A stretch of 64,000 nucleotides of DNA, taken from positions 186,001 through 250,000 of the forward strand of contig NZ_UNOZ01000031.1 in assembly GCF_900536025.1 (NCBI RefSeq), in the 5' to 3' direction. The notes under the pieces were generated by a model that was given only the letters and a program-made list of their open reading frames with translations, was not told the DNA's origin and searched no databases. Shown here piece after piece: positions 52,934-61,976 of the stretch. Numbering within the stretch: position 1 is the first letter of the stretch; each line of letters starts with the position of its first letter. The position numbers and the translations under genes are program-made. This stretch comes from Pseudomonas reidholzensis (GTDB lineage: Bacteria; Pseudomonadota; Gammaproteobacteria; Pseudomonadales; Pseudomonadaceae).

Positions 52934-54361
52934 TCATAGGCTCAACACCCCTGAATACAGGCCATACGCCGCCAACCCCGCCCCCACCAGCACCGCCGCG
53001 AAGATCAGCTTCTCCCACGCGGTAAACAACACCTGCCCCTGCTCATGCTTGGCCCGGGCAAACAGGATCACCCCCGGCGCATACAGCAGCGCCGACAGCA
53101 GCAGGTACTTGAGCCCGCCGGCATACAGCAGCCAGATCGCATACACCAGCGCCACCCCCGCCACCAGCAGGTCCTTGCGCCTTACCTGCGCCTGGCCGCC
53201 ATAGCCCTCCCCGCGCAGCGCCAGCAACAACGCATAGGCCGCCGACCACAGGTACGGCACCAGGATCATCGACGAGGCGAGGTAGATCAGGCTGGTGTAG
53301 GTACCCGCCGACACCAGGGTGATCAGCAAGAAGCCCTGGATCATGCAGTTGGTCAGCCACAGCGCATTGGACGGTACCTGGTTGGCGTTTTCCCGGGTGA
53401 GGAAACGCGGCATGGTCTTGTCCTTGGCCGTGGCGTAGAGGATTTCAGCACACAGCAGTGCCCACGACAGCAACGCGCCGAGCAGCGAGACCGCCAGGCC
53501 AAGGCTGATCAGCAAGGCCCCCCACGGCCCGACGATGTGCTCGAGCACCGACGCCAGTGACGGGTTCTGCAGGCCGGCTAGCTCCGGCTGGGTCATCACC
53601 CCCAACGACAGCACATTGACCAGCACCAACAGCGCCAGCACCCCGAGAAAGCCGATCACGGTGGCCTTGCCGACGTCCGAGCGGCGCTGCGCGCGCCCCG
53701 AGTAGACGCTGGCGCCCTCGATGCCGATGAACACGAACACCGTCACCAGCATCATGTTGCGCACCTGCTCCATGACGCTGCCGAACTTCGGGTTGCTCAG
53801 CCCCCAGATATCACGGGTAAAGATGTCGGCCCGAAAGGCAAAGGCGGCGATGACGATGAAGATCAGCAGCGGCACCACCTTGGCCACGGTGGTCACCTGG
53901 TTGATGAACGCCGCCTCCTTGATCCCTCGCAGCACCAGAAAATGCACCGACCACAGCAGCAACGAAGCGCAACCGATCGCCAGCGGGGTGTTGCCCTCGC
54001 CAAACACCGGGAAGTAGAAACCGAGGGTGCTGAACAGCAGCACAAAGTAGCCGACGTTGCCCAGCCAGGCGCTGATCCAGTAGCCCCAGGCCGAGGAGAA
54101 GCCCATGTAGTCGCCGAAACCGGCTTTGGCGTAGGCATACACCCCAGAGTCCAGCTCCGGTTTGCGGTTGGCCAGGGTCTGGAACACGAACGCCAGGGCC
54201 AGCATGCCGACCGCGGTGATACCCCAGCCAATCAGCACGGCGCCGACGTCGGCGCGGGCGGCCATGTTCTGCGGCAATGAAAAGATCCCACCGCCGATCA
54301 TCGAGCCGACCACCAGCGCGATCAGGGCGCCAAGGCGCAGCTTCTGTCCGGGTTCGCTCAT
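52934..54361 (-). CDS. Arginine/ornithine antiporter paralogue (ArcD-like)
   Basis: This 475-residue APC-family transporter has about 12 membrane helices with the conserved start LGALIALVVGSMIGGGIFSLP and GFSSAWGYWISAWLGNVGYF. It is the same length as, and visibly very similar along its whole length to, the arcD at 54797, from which it diverges. It would exchange arginine for ornithine or a related basic amino acid. It is not part of the arcDABC transcript; its own role is open. Confidence 0.93.
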   Translation of the reverse strand: MSEPGQKLRLGALIALVVGSMIGGGIFSLPQNMAARADVGAVLIGWGITAVGMLALAFVFQTLANRKPELDSGVYAYAKAGFGDYMGFSSAWGYWISAWLGNVGYFVLLFSTLGFYFPVFGEGNTPLAIGCASLLLWSVHFLVLRGIKEAAFINQVTTVAKVVPLLIFIVIAAFAFRADIFTRDIWGLSNPKFGSVMEQVRNMMLVTVFVFIGIEGASVYSGRAQRRSDVGKATVIGFLGVLALLVLVNVLSLGVMTQPELAGLQNPSLASVLEHIVGPWGALLISLGLAVSLLGALLSWALLCAEILYATAKDKTMPRFLTRENANQVPSNALWLTNCMIQGFLLITLVSAGTYTSLIYLASSMILVPYLWSAAYALLLALRGEGYGGQAQVRRKDLLVAGVALVYAIWLLYAGGLKYLLLSALLYAPGVILFARAKHEQGQVLFTAWEKLIFAAVLVGAGLAAYGLYSGVLSL

Positions 54362-54796
54362 GGGCCTCCCAAAGTGCCTGTAATGTCACGCGCCTGAAAC
54401 ACATCAACGGCTATATAAAAACAGCCTGTTATACGCGTGGAAGTTCTTAAACCTAATGCACTCATAACGCTTTTGTCTATCCCCTGGCGAGGCTAAAACT
54501 ACCCGCTGCCGAGTAACTGTAGTCGCATTTGTTATTGCTACTAATTCTCGTGAAAAATTTGCCAAAGCGCTAAAAGCGACTAGCTTCAGAACTCGCAGGT
54601 TGAACAGAGCGTTTGCTCTAGAAGTACATGGAGGTGCCAGCGCACAAGGCCTGCAGCGAAATGCTGTCGGCACTCTCCAGGAGACGCGTGAAGGATTTTT
54701 ATCCCTTCACGACTTCATGAACTGATCTACATCAGCGAATGACCCCGGCGTCGGATTTACCATGACGTCAACTTTCTCCTGGTACGGAGTTGTTAA
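54362..54796. promoter_or_regulatory. Divergent arcD control region with Anr-type box
   Basis: CTGATCTACATCAG (54722-54735) matches the Anr/FNR core TGAT-N4-ATCA. Its centre lies about 40 bases before a plausible start site, with TACCAT (54758-54763) as a possible -10, the usual spacing for Anr-activated promoters. A hairpin GTGAAGG / CCTTCAC lies at 54688-54710. The rest is AT-richer and holds no credible gene. Confidence 0.7.
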
Positions 54797-56224
54797 ATGT
54801 CTGAATCTCCCGAAAAACTAAAACTCGGTGCCCTCGTTGCACTTGTCGTCGGCTCGATGATTGGCGGCGGGATCTTCTCGTTGCCACAGAACATGGCCGC
54901 CAGTGCCGGCGTCGGCGCGGTATTGATCGGCTGGGCCATCACCGCCGTCGGCATGCTCACCCTGGCGTTCGTGTTCCAGACCCTGGCCAACCGCAAGCCG
55001 GACCTTGACGGCGGGGTCTACGCCTATGCCAAGGCCGGGTTCGGCGACTACATGGGCTTTTCTTCCGCCTGGGGCTACTGGATCAGCGCCTGGCTGGGCA
55101 ACGTCGGTTACTTCGTCCTGCTGTTCAGTACGCTGGGGTATTTCTTCCCGATCTTTGGTGAGGGCAACACCCCGGCGGCGGTGATCGGCGCGTCGATCCT
55201 GCTCTGGGCCGTGCATTTCCTGGTGCTGCGCGGGATCAAGGAAGCGGCGTTCATCAACCTGGTCACCACCGTGGCCAAGGTCGTGCCGCTGGCGCTGTTC
55301 GCGCTGATCTGCCTGTTCGCCTTCAAGCTCGATGTGTTCACCGCCGACATCTGGGGGCTCGGCTCGCCTGACCTGGGCAGCGTGATGAACCAGGTGCGCA
55401 ACATGATGCTGGTCACCGTCTGGGTGTTCATCGGCATCGAGGGCGCGAGCATCTTCTCGTCCCGCGCCGAAAAACGCGCCGACGTCGGCAAGGCCACGGT
55501 CATCGGCTTCATTACCGTGCTGTTGTTCCTGGTGCTGGTCAACGTGCTGTCGATGGGGGTCATGACCCAACCGGAGCTCGCCAAGCTGCAGAACCCGTCG
55601 ATGGCCGCCGTGCTCGAGCATGTGGTCGGTCACTGGGGGGCGGTGCTGATCAGCGTCGGCCTGATCATCTCGCTGCTTGGCGCCCTGCTGTCGTGGGTGC
55701 TGCTGTGCGCCGAGATCATGTTCGCCGCCGCCAAGGACCACACCATGCCGGAGTTCCTGCGCCGGGAAAACGCCAACCAGGTGCCGGCCAACGCGCTCTG
55801 GCTGACCAACGCGATGGTGCAGATCTTCCTGGTCATCACGCTGTTCTCGGCCAGTACCTACCTGTCGCTGATCTACCTCGCCACCTCGATGATCCTGGTG
55901 CCCTACCTGTGGTCGGCGGCGTATGGCTTTCTCATGGCCTTGCGCGGCGAGACCTACGAGCAAGCCCCGGGCGAGCGCAGCAAGGACCTGCTGATCGGCG
56001 CCATCGCCCTCATCTACGCGATCTGGCTGCTGTATGCCGGGGGCGTCAAGTACCTGCTGCTGTCGGCCCTGCTGTATGCGCCTGGGGCGATCCTGTTCGC
56101 CAAGGCCAAGCGCGAACTGGGTCAACCGATCTTCACCACCGTCGAGAAGCTGATCTTCGCCGTCGTGGTAGCGGGCGCACTGTTCGCCGCCTACGGCCTG
56201 TACGACGGTTTCCTGACTTTGTAA
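54797..56224 (+). CDS. arcD: Arginine/ornithine antiporter
   Basis: This 475-residue APC-family antiporter imports arginine and exports ornithine, without energy cost, for the arginine deiminase pathway. It carries LGALVALVVGSMIGGGIFSLP at the start and about 12 membrane helices. The ATG follows GGAG. It is the first gene of arcDABC, 36 bases before arcA, downstream of the Anr-type box, so expression should rise when oxygen is low. Confidence 0.96.
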   Translation: MSESPEKLKLGALVALVVGSMIGGGIFSLPQNMAASAGVGAVLIGWAITAVGMLTLAFVFQTLANRKPDLDGGVYAYAKAGFGDYMGFSSAWGYWISAWLGNVGYFVLLFSTLGYFFPIFGEGNTPAAVIGASILLWAVHFLVLRGIKEAAFINLVTTVAKVVPLALFALICLFAFKLDVFTADIWGLGSPDLGSVMNQVRNMMLVTVWVFIGIEGASIFSSRAEKRADVGKATVIGFITVLLFLVLVNVLSMGVMTQPELAKLQNPSMAAVLEHVVGHWGAVLISVGLIISLLGALLSWVLLCAEIMFAAAKDHTMPEFLRRENANQVPANALWLTNAMVQIFLVITLFSASTYLSLIYLATSMILVPYLWSAAYGFLMALRGETYEQAPGERSKDLLIGAIALIYAIWLLYAGGVKYLLLSALLYAPGAILFAKAKRELGQPIFTTVEKLIFAVVVAGALFAAYGLYDGFLTL

Positions 56225-56260
56225 GCAATCCTTGTATTTGCACCATGGAGGCAAGCAACC

Positions 56261-57517
56261 ATGTCCACCGATAAAGTTAAGTACGGCGTCCATTCCGAAG
56301 CCGGCAAACTGCGCAAAGTGATGGTGTGTTCCCCAGGCCTGGCGCACCAGCGCCTGACCCCGAGCAACTGCGACGACCTGCTGTTCGATGACGTGATCTG
56401 GGTCAACCAGGCCAAGCGTGATCACTTCGACTTCGTCACCAAGATGCGCGAGCGCGGCATCGAAGTGCTGGAAATGCACAACCTGCTGACCGAGACCATC
56501 CAGAACCCCGAAGCGCTGAAATGGATCCTCGACCGCAAGATCACCCCCGACACCGTCGGCGTCGGCCTGACCAACGAAGTGCGCAGCTGGCTCGAAGGCC
56601 TCGAGCCGCGCAAGCTGGCCGAGTTCCTGATCGGCGGCGTGGCCGGTGAAGACCTGCCCGACAGCGAAGGCGCCAGCGTGATCAAGATGTACCGCGACTA
56701 CCTGGGCCATTCGAGCTTCCTCCTCGACCCACTGCCCAACACCCAGTTCACCCGTGACACCACCTGCTGGATCTACGGCGGGGTGACCCTCAACCCGATG
56801 TACTGGCCGGCGCGGCGCCAGGAAACCCTGCTCACCAGCGCGATCTACAAGTTCCACCCCGAGTTCACCGGGGCCGACTTCGAGGTCTGGTACGGCGACC
56901 CCGACAAGGACCATGGCAAGGCCACCCTGGAAGGCGGCGACGTCATGCCGATCGGTAACGGCGTGGTGTTGATCGGCATGGGCGAGCGCACCTCGCGCCA
57001 GGCCATCGGCCAGTTGGCGCAGTCACTGTTCGCCAAGGGCGCGGTGGAAAAAGTGGTAGTCGCCGGCCTGCCGAAATCCCGCGCGGCGATGCACCTGGAC
57101 ACCGTGTTCAGCTTCTGCGACCGCGACCTGGTCACGGTCTTCCCGGAAGTGGTCAAGGAGATCGTGCCGTTCGTCATCCGCCCGGACAGCAGCAAGCCCT
57201 ACGGCCTGGACGTGCGCCGCGAGAACAAGACATTCATCGAAGTGGTTGCCGAGTCGCTCAACCTCAAGCAGCTGCGCGTGGTGGAAACCGGCGGCAACAG
57301 CTTTGCCGCCGAACGCGAGCAGTGGGATGACGGTAACAACGTGGTCGCCGTGGAGCCTGGCGTGGTCATCGGCTACGACCGCAACACCTACACCAACACC
57401 CTGCTGCGCAAGGCCGGCATCGAAGTCATCACCATCAGCGCCGGCGAGCTCGGCCGTGGCCGTGGCGGCGGCCACTGCATGACCTGCCCGATCGTCCGCG
57501 ACCCGATCGACTACTAG
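56261..57517 (+). CDS. arcA: Arginine deiminase
   Basis: This 418-residue enzyme hydrolyses arginine to citrulline and ammonia. Visible landmarks are NTQFTRDTTCWIYGGV, the EGGDVMPIG acidic site, and the C-terminal GRGRGGGHCMTCP with catalytic Cys406, the same number as in the P. aeruginosa enzyme. GGAGG precedes the ATG. Second gene of the arc operon. Confidence 0.98.
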   Translation: MSTDKVKYGVHSEAGKLRKVMVCSPGLAHQRLTPSNCDDLLFDDVIWVNQAKRDHFDFVTKMRERGIEVLEMHNLLTETIQNPEALKWILDRKITPDTVGVGLTNEVRSWLEGLEPRKLAEFLIGGVAGEDLPDSEGASVIKMYRDYLGHSSFLLDPLPNTQFTRDTTCWIYGGVTLNPMYWPARRQETLLTSAIYKFHPEFTGADFEVWYGDPDKDHGKATLEGGDVMPIGNGVVLIGMGERTSRQAIGQLAQSLFAKGAVEKVVVAGLPKSRAAMHLDTVFSFCDRDLVTVFPEVVKEIVPFVIRPDSSKPYGLDVRRENKTFIEVVAESLNLKQLRVVETGGNSFAAEREQWDDGNNVVAVEPGVVIGYDRNTYTNTLLRKAGIEVITISAGELGRGRGGGHCMTCPIVRDPIDY

Positions 57518-57589
57518 TCAACGACCTGCAACCCGGCTGCGCTTACCCAGCGCCGGCCGGGGACCTCACCGAATCCAAGGAGAACTGTC

Positions 57590-58600
57590 ATGGCGTTCAA
57601 CATTCATAACCGCAACCTGCTCAGCCTCGAGCACCACACCACCCGCGAACTGCGCTACCTGCTCGACCTGTCCCGCGACCTCAAGCGCGCCAAGTACACC
57701 GGCACCGAGCAGCAGCACCTGAAGGGCAACAACATCGCCCTGATCTTCGAGAAGACCTCGACCCGTACCCGCTGCGCCTTTGAAGTCGCTGCCTATGACC
57801 AGGGTGCCAACGTCACCTACATCGACCCCAATTCCTCGCAGATCGGCCACAAGGAGAGCATGAAGGACACCGCCCGCGTGCTCGGGCGCATGTACGACGC
57901 CATCGAGTACCGCGGCTTCAAGCAGGAGATCGTCGAAGAGCTGGCGAAGTTTGCCGGGGTGCCGGTGTTCAACGGCCTGACCGATGAATACCACCCGACG
58001 CAGATGATCGCCGACGTGCTGACCATGCGTGAAAACAGCGACAAGCCGCTGCACGACATCAGCTACGCCTACCTGGGTGATGCCCGCAACAACATGGGCA
58101 ACTCGCTGCTGCTGATCGGCGCCAAGCTCGGCATGGACGTGCGCATCGCCGCACCCAAGGCGCTGTGGCCGCATGATGACCTGGTCGAGCGTTGCCACAA
58201 GTACGCCGAAGAAAGCGGCGCGCGGATCACCCTCACCGAAGACCCGAAAGCGGCAGTCAAGGGCGTCGACTTCGTCCATACCGATGTCTGGGTGTCGATG
58301 GGCGAGCCGGTCGAAGCCTGGGGCGAACGCATCAAGCAACTGCTGCCCTACCAGGTCAATGCCGAGCTGATGAAGGCCACCGGCAATGTGCGGACCAAGT
58401 TCATGCACTGCCTGCCGGCGTTCCACAACTCCGATACCAAGATCGGCAAGCAGATCGCCGAGCAGTATCCGCATCTGTCCAACGGCATCGAGGTGACCGA
58501 CGACGTGTTCGAGTCGCCGGCCTGCATCGCCTTCGAGCAGGCGGAAAACCGCATGCACACGATCAAGGCGATCCTGGTCTCGACCCTGGCTGATCTGTAA
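57590..58600 (+). CDS. arcB: Catabolic ornithine carbamoyltransferase
   Basis: This 336-residue enzyme converts citrulline and phosphate to ornithine and carbamoyl phosphate. It contains the carbamoyl phosphate site EKTSTRTRCAFE, the FNGLTDEYHPTQM region and the HCLPAFHN motif with the ornithine-site Cys. Length and arc context mark it as the catabolic form rather than ArgF. AAGGAG precedes the ATG. Confidence 0.97.
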   Translation: MAFNIHNRNLLSLEHHTTRELRYLLDLSRDLKRAKYTGTEQQHLKGNNIALIFEKTSTRTRCAFEVAAYDQGANVTYIDPNSSQIGHKESMKDTARVLGRMYDAIEYRGFKQEIVEELAKFAGVPVFNGLTDEYHPTQMIADVLTMRENSDKPLHDISYAYLGDARNNMGNSLLLIGAKLGMDVRIAAPKALWPHDDLVERCHKYAEESGARITLTEDPKAAVKGVDFVHTDVWVSMGEPVEAWGERIKQLLPYQVNAELMKATGNVRTKFMHCLPAFHNSDTKIGKQIAEQYPHLSNGIEVTDDVFESPACIAFEQAENRMHTIKAILVSTLADL

Positions 58601-58632
58601 CAGCCCGACGGCGCCCGTGGGGGCGTCTCGGA

Positions 58633-58724
58633 CCCTGTGGGCGGGTTTACCCGCGAAAGCGTCCTTCGCCGCGACGGCGGTGCCTGATCTGACGCGTTCG
58701 CGGGTGAACCCGCTCCCACAAGGA
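58633..58724. repeat. REP pair inside the arc operon
   Basis: CTGTGGGCGGGTTTACCCGC and the inverse TTCGCGGGTGAACCCGCTCC occupy the 180-base arcB-arcC gap. In this position it may protect the upstream arcDAB message and reduce arcC expression. Confidence 0.85.
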
Positions 58725-58780
58725 CCGGGTCGCTCTCAGGAACAGCGCTCCCCATTCGCTTCGCCAAAGGACATTTCACC

Positions 58781-59710
58781 ATGCGTATCGTTGTTGCATT
58801 GGGCGGCAACGCCCTGCTCCGCCGCGGCGAGCCGTTGACCGCTGAGAACCAGCGCGCCAACATCCGCGTCGCCACCGAACAGATCGCCAAGGTCCACCCT
58901 GGCAACCAGCTGGTCATCGCCCACGGCAACGGCCCGCAAGTCGGCCTGCTGTCGCTCCAGGGCCAGTCCTACAAACCCGATGAAGCCTACCCACTGGACG
59001 TCCTCGGTGCCGAGACCGAAGGCATGATCGGCTACATCATCGAACAGGAGCTGGGCAACCTGCTCGACTTCGAGGTGCCGTTCGCCACCCTGCTCACCCA
59101 GGTCGAAGTGGACCCCAACGACCCGGCCTTCAAGGACCCGACCAAGTTCATCGGCCCGGTCTACGGCAAAGAAGAAGCCGAGCGCCTGGCCAAGGAAAAA
59201 GGCTGGGTGGTGAAACCCGACGGCGACAAGTACCGCCGCGTGGTGGCCAGCCCGAAACCCAAGCGCATCTTCGAGATCCGCCCGATCAAGTGGCTGCTGG
59301 AAAAGAGCAGCATCGTCATCTGTGCCGGCGGCGGCGGCATCCCGACCATGTACGACGCCGATCGCAAGCTCAAGGGCATCGAGGCGGTGATCGACAAGGA
59401 CCTCTGTTCGGCGCTGCTGGCCGAGCAACTGGAGGCCGACCTGCTGGTCATCGCCACCGACGTCAACGCGGCCTACATCGACTTCAACAAGCCGACCCAG
59501 AAGGCCATCGCCCAAGCCCATCCCGATGAACTGGAGCGCCTTGGCTTTGCTGCAGGCTCCATGGGGCCGAAGGTTCAGGCCGCGTGCGACTTCGCCCGGC
59601 ATACCGGCAAGGTGGCGGTGATCGGCTCACTGGAAGACATCGAAGAGATCGTCAAAGGCACGGCCGGGACGCGGGTTTCTACCGCCAAGCCAGGTATCAG
59701 CTACCGTTGA
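58781..59710 (+). CDS. arcC: Carbamate kinase
   Basis: This 309-residue kinase makes ATP from carbamoyl phosphate and ADP, the energy-yielding step of arginine fermentation. It starts MRIVVALGGNALLRRGE and contains AHGNGPQVGLL, VICAGGGGIP and LVIATDVNAAY. It is the last gene of arcDABC, separated from arcB by a REP pair. Confidence 0.97.
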   Translation: MRIVVALGGNALLRRGEPLTAENQRANIRVATEQIAKVHPGNQLVIAHGNGPQVGLLSLQGQSYKPDEAYPLDVLGAETEGMIGYIIEQELGNLLDFEVPFATLLTQVEVDPNDPAFKDPTKFIGPVYGKEEAERLAKEKGWVVKPDGDKYRRVVASPKPKRIFEIRPIKWLLEKSSIVICAGGGGIPTMYDADRKLKGIEAVIDKDLCSALLAEQLEADLLVIATDVNAAYIDFNKPTQKAIAQAHPDELERLGFAAGSMGPKVQAACDFARHTGKVAVIGSLEDIEEIVKGTAGTRVSTAKPGISYR

Positions 59711-59763
59711 ATGCAGTTGGCGGGCTACGGCCCGCCGTTTTCAGCCTTTCCGAGGACCGCACC

Positions 59764-60132
59764 ATGGCCAAGTTCGAACCTGGGCATGTACATATCGAGC
59801 GCACCGCGCTGAACACCCACGACCACAGCTACGACCTGAACATCCAGTACGAAGCCGTGCAGGACCCCAAGGAAGGCCGAGGTATCCAGTTCCACATGCA
59901 CGGCAGCATCGAGGGCAAGCCGGTCGAAGAGAAATTCTTCCTGCCTAAGGACCAGGTCCTGCCGAGCTTTCTCAGCCTGGCCACGCGCAAGGCCCAGAGC
60001 TACATGAGCGCCGGCAAGAAGTTCGAGAGCCTGGGCTCTTCACACAAGATCTACGACCTGATGTTCGAGGACATTCGCCAGCAGCTGGACGTCAAGTCCG
60101 GCGACCCGATCAAGCCGGAACACTTGGAGTAG
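59764..60132 (+). CDS. Small conserved protein, DUF5064-like
   Basis: This 122-residue protein (MAKFEPGHVHIERTALNTHD...) has no signal peptide or membrane segment and looks like a compact alpha-beta protein, rich in acidic residues with FHMHGSIEGKPVEEKFFLP. I recall it as a Pseudomonas family of unknown function (DUF5064); that assignment is from memory. It follows arcC by 53 bases on the same strand. Confidence 0.78.
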   Translation: MAKFEPGHVHIERTALNTHDHSYDLNIQYEAVQDPKEGRGIQFHMHGSIEGKPVEEKFFLPKDQVLPSFLSLATRKAQSYMSAGKKFESLGSSHKIYDLMFEDIRQQLDVKSGDPIKPEHLE

Positions 60133-60133
60133 A

Positions 60134-60226
60134 GCAGCTGCAAGCTGCAAGCTGCAAGATGAGAGCGATGGCGTCGACGCTGCTTTTTCTTGCGGCTTGA
60201 AGCTTGAAGCTTCAAGCTTCAAGCCC
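60134..60226. repeat. Short tandem and inverted repeats (GCAAGCT / TTGAAGC)
   Basis: The left part has three tandem copies of the seven-base unit GCAAGCT (with one variant). The right part reads CTTGAAGCTTGAAGC and its inverse. Left and right parts can pair into a long imperfect hairpin. It lies between the DUF5064-like gene and the sigma-54 regulator and could act as a terminator. Confidence 0.7.
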
Positions 60227-60254
60227 TCCCCGGCCACAGCCCTCTACGCTCCCC

Positions 60255-61763
60255 ATGCGCATCCACGTCAGCTTCATCGACCGCGTCGGCATCACCCAGG
60301 AAGTCCTGGCCCTGCTCGGTGCCCGTCACCTCAACCTGGACGCCGTGGAGATGGTCCCGCCGAACGTCTACATCGACGCCCCGACCCTCAGCCCCGCCGT
60401 GCTCGAAGAACTCCACGACGCGCTGTTCGAGGTGCAGGGCGTGCAGTCGGTCGAAGTCGTCGACATCCTCCCCGGGCAGCGCCGCCACCTGCAGCTCGAT
60501 GCCCTGCTGGCCGCCATGAGCGACCCGGTGCTGGCAGTCGACAGCGCCGGCAAGGTGCTGCTGGCCAACCCGGCCCTGATCGCCCTGTGCGGGCGTGAGT
60601 CGGCCGGGCGCTCGGTCGGTGAGCTGTTCAAGGACCCGGACCTGCTGCAGGCGCTGCTGGACAACAACTTCCACCTGCCGATGCGCGAGATGCAGCTCGA
60701 CGGCCAGAGCCTGCTGCTCGATGCCACGCCGATCACCAACGCCGGCGGCCTGCTCACGCTGTACCCGCCCAATCGCATGGGCGAGCGCCTCTCGGCCCTG
60801 CACCACGACCACGCCGAAGGCTTCGACGCGCTGCTCGGCGATTCCCCGGCGATCCGCACCCTGAAGGCCCGTGCCCTGCGCGTCGCCGCCCTCGACGCGC
60901 CGCTGCTGGTGCATGGCGAGACCGGTACCGGCAAAGAGCTGGTGGCGCGTGCCAGCCATGCCCTGAGCAGCCGTCACGCCGCGCCGTTTCTGGCCCTGAA
61001 CTGCGCCGCACTGCCCGAGAGCCTGGCCGAGAGCGAGCTGTTCGGCTACGCCCCCGGCGCCTTTACCGGCGCCCAGCGGGGCGGCAAGCCAGGCTTGATG
61101 GAGATGGCCAACCAGGGCACGGTGTTTCTCGACGAGATCGGCGAGATGTCGCCGTACCTGCAGGCCAAGCTGTTGCGTTTTCTCAGCGATGGCAGTTTCC
61201 GTCGGGTCGGCGGTGACCGCGAGGTCAAGGTCGACGTGCGGATCATCAGCGCGACCCACCGCGACCTCGAGCGCATGGTCGCCGAGGGCAGCTTTCGCGA
61301 AGACCTGTTCTACCGCCTCAACGTGCTCAACCTGCAGGTGCCGCCGCTGCGCGAGCGAGGCCAGGACATCCTCCTGCTGGCGCATTACTTCATGCAGCAG
61401 GCCTGTACGCAGATCCAGCGCCCACCCTGCCGGCTGACCGAAGGCACCCATGCCGCGCTGCTGGCCAACCCCTGGCCGGGCAATGTGCGCCAATTGCAGA
61501 ACGTGATCTTCCGCGCGGCGGCGATCTGCGAGAGCGAGCTGGTCGACATCGGCGATCTGGACATCGCCGGGACCTCGGTAGCGCGTGGCCAGGAGGCCGA
61601 GGTGGCGAGCCTGGAACAGGCGGTCGGGGATTTCGAGCGCGACCTGTTAGAGCGTTTGTACCTGAGCCATCCCTCGACTCGGCAGTTGGCCAGCCGCTTG
61701 CAAACTTCGCATACCGCCATCGCCCAGCGGCTGCGCAAGTACGGCATCCCCAGTAAATCCTGA
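60255..61763 (+). CDS. gcsR: Sigma-54-dependent TyrR-like activator, GcsR type
   Basis: This 502-residue protein has an N-terminal ACT domain (MRIHVSFIDRVGITQEVLAL), a PAS domain (about 80-150, SDPVLAVDSAGKVLLANPAL), the AAA+ domain with Walker A GETGTGKEL near residue 222 and the sigma-54 contact loop GAFTGA near 265, and a C-terminal helix-turn-helix (TRQLASRLQTSHTAIAQRL). TyrR-like activators of this type include PhhR and GcsR. The nearby gcvHP genes and their -24/-12 promoter favour GcsR, the glycine-responsive activator described in P. aeruginosa. The start at 60255 fits the ACT domain. Confidence 0.9.
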   Translation: MRIHVSFIDRVGITQEVLALLGARHLNLDAVEMVPPNVYIDAPTLSPAVLEELHDALFEVQGVQSVEVVDILPGQRRHLQLDALLAAMSDPVLAVDSAGKVLLANPALIALCGRESAGRSVGELFKDPDLLQALLDNNFHLPMREMQLDGQSLLLDATPITNAGGLLTLYPPNRMGERLSALHHDHAEGFDALLGDSPAIRTLKARALRVAALDAPLLVHGETGTGKELVARASHALSSRHAAPFLALNCAALPESLAESELFGYAPGAFTGAQRGGKPGLMEMANQGTVFLDEIGEMSPYLQAKLLRFLSDGSFRRVGGDREVKVDVRIISATHRDLERMVAEGSFREDLFYRLNVLNLQVPPLRERGQDILLLAHYFMQQACTQIQRPPCRLTEGTHAALLANPWPGNVRQLQNVIFRAAAICESELVDIGDLDIAGTSVARGQEAEVASLEQAVGDFERDLLERLYLSHPSTRQLASRLQTSHTAIAQRLRKYGIPSKS

Positions 61764-61769
61764 GATTGA

Positions 61770-61844
61770 CCCGCAGCGCGGTTGCGTGCGGGCCGACGAA
61801 ACCTTGCGATGAGATCTGCAGCGCCAAATCGGCAAGGTTTTCAG
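61770..61844 (+). terminator. Two hairpins behind gcsR
   Basis: CCCGCA/TGCGGG (61770-61792) is followed by AAACCTTGC/GCAAGGTTT (61799-61807 and 61832-61840) and a T-rich stretch. Together they probably end the gcsR transcript. The second stem has a 24-base loop. Confidence 0.45.
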
Positions 61845-61976
61845 ACTTTTCCTAGGAGCTCTTCGGCTATTTGAGCGAATACTGCCGCCTCGATGGGTGA
61901 CCCTGAACCGACGTCCGCCACCTCACAGGCGCATCCAGGCACCGTTCGCCGTCAACGAGAACGAAGAGTACCTTAC

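Noticed and set aside
54404..54673. 89-codon minus-strand frame in the arcD divergent region
   Set aside because: No ribosome site, no recognisable motif, AT-rich regulatory stretch between two promoters.
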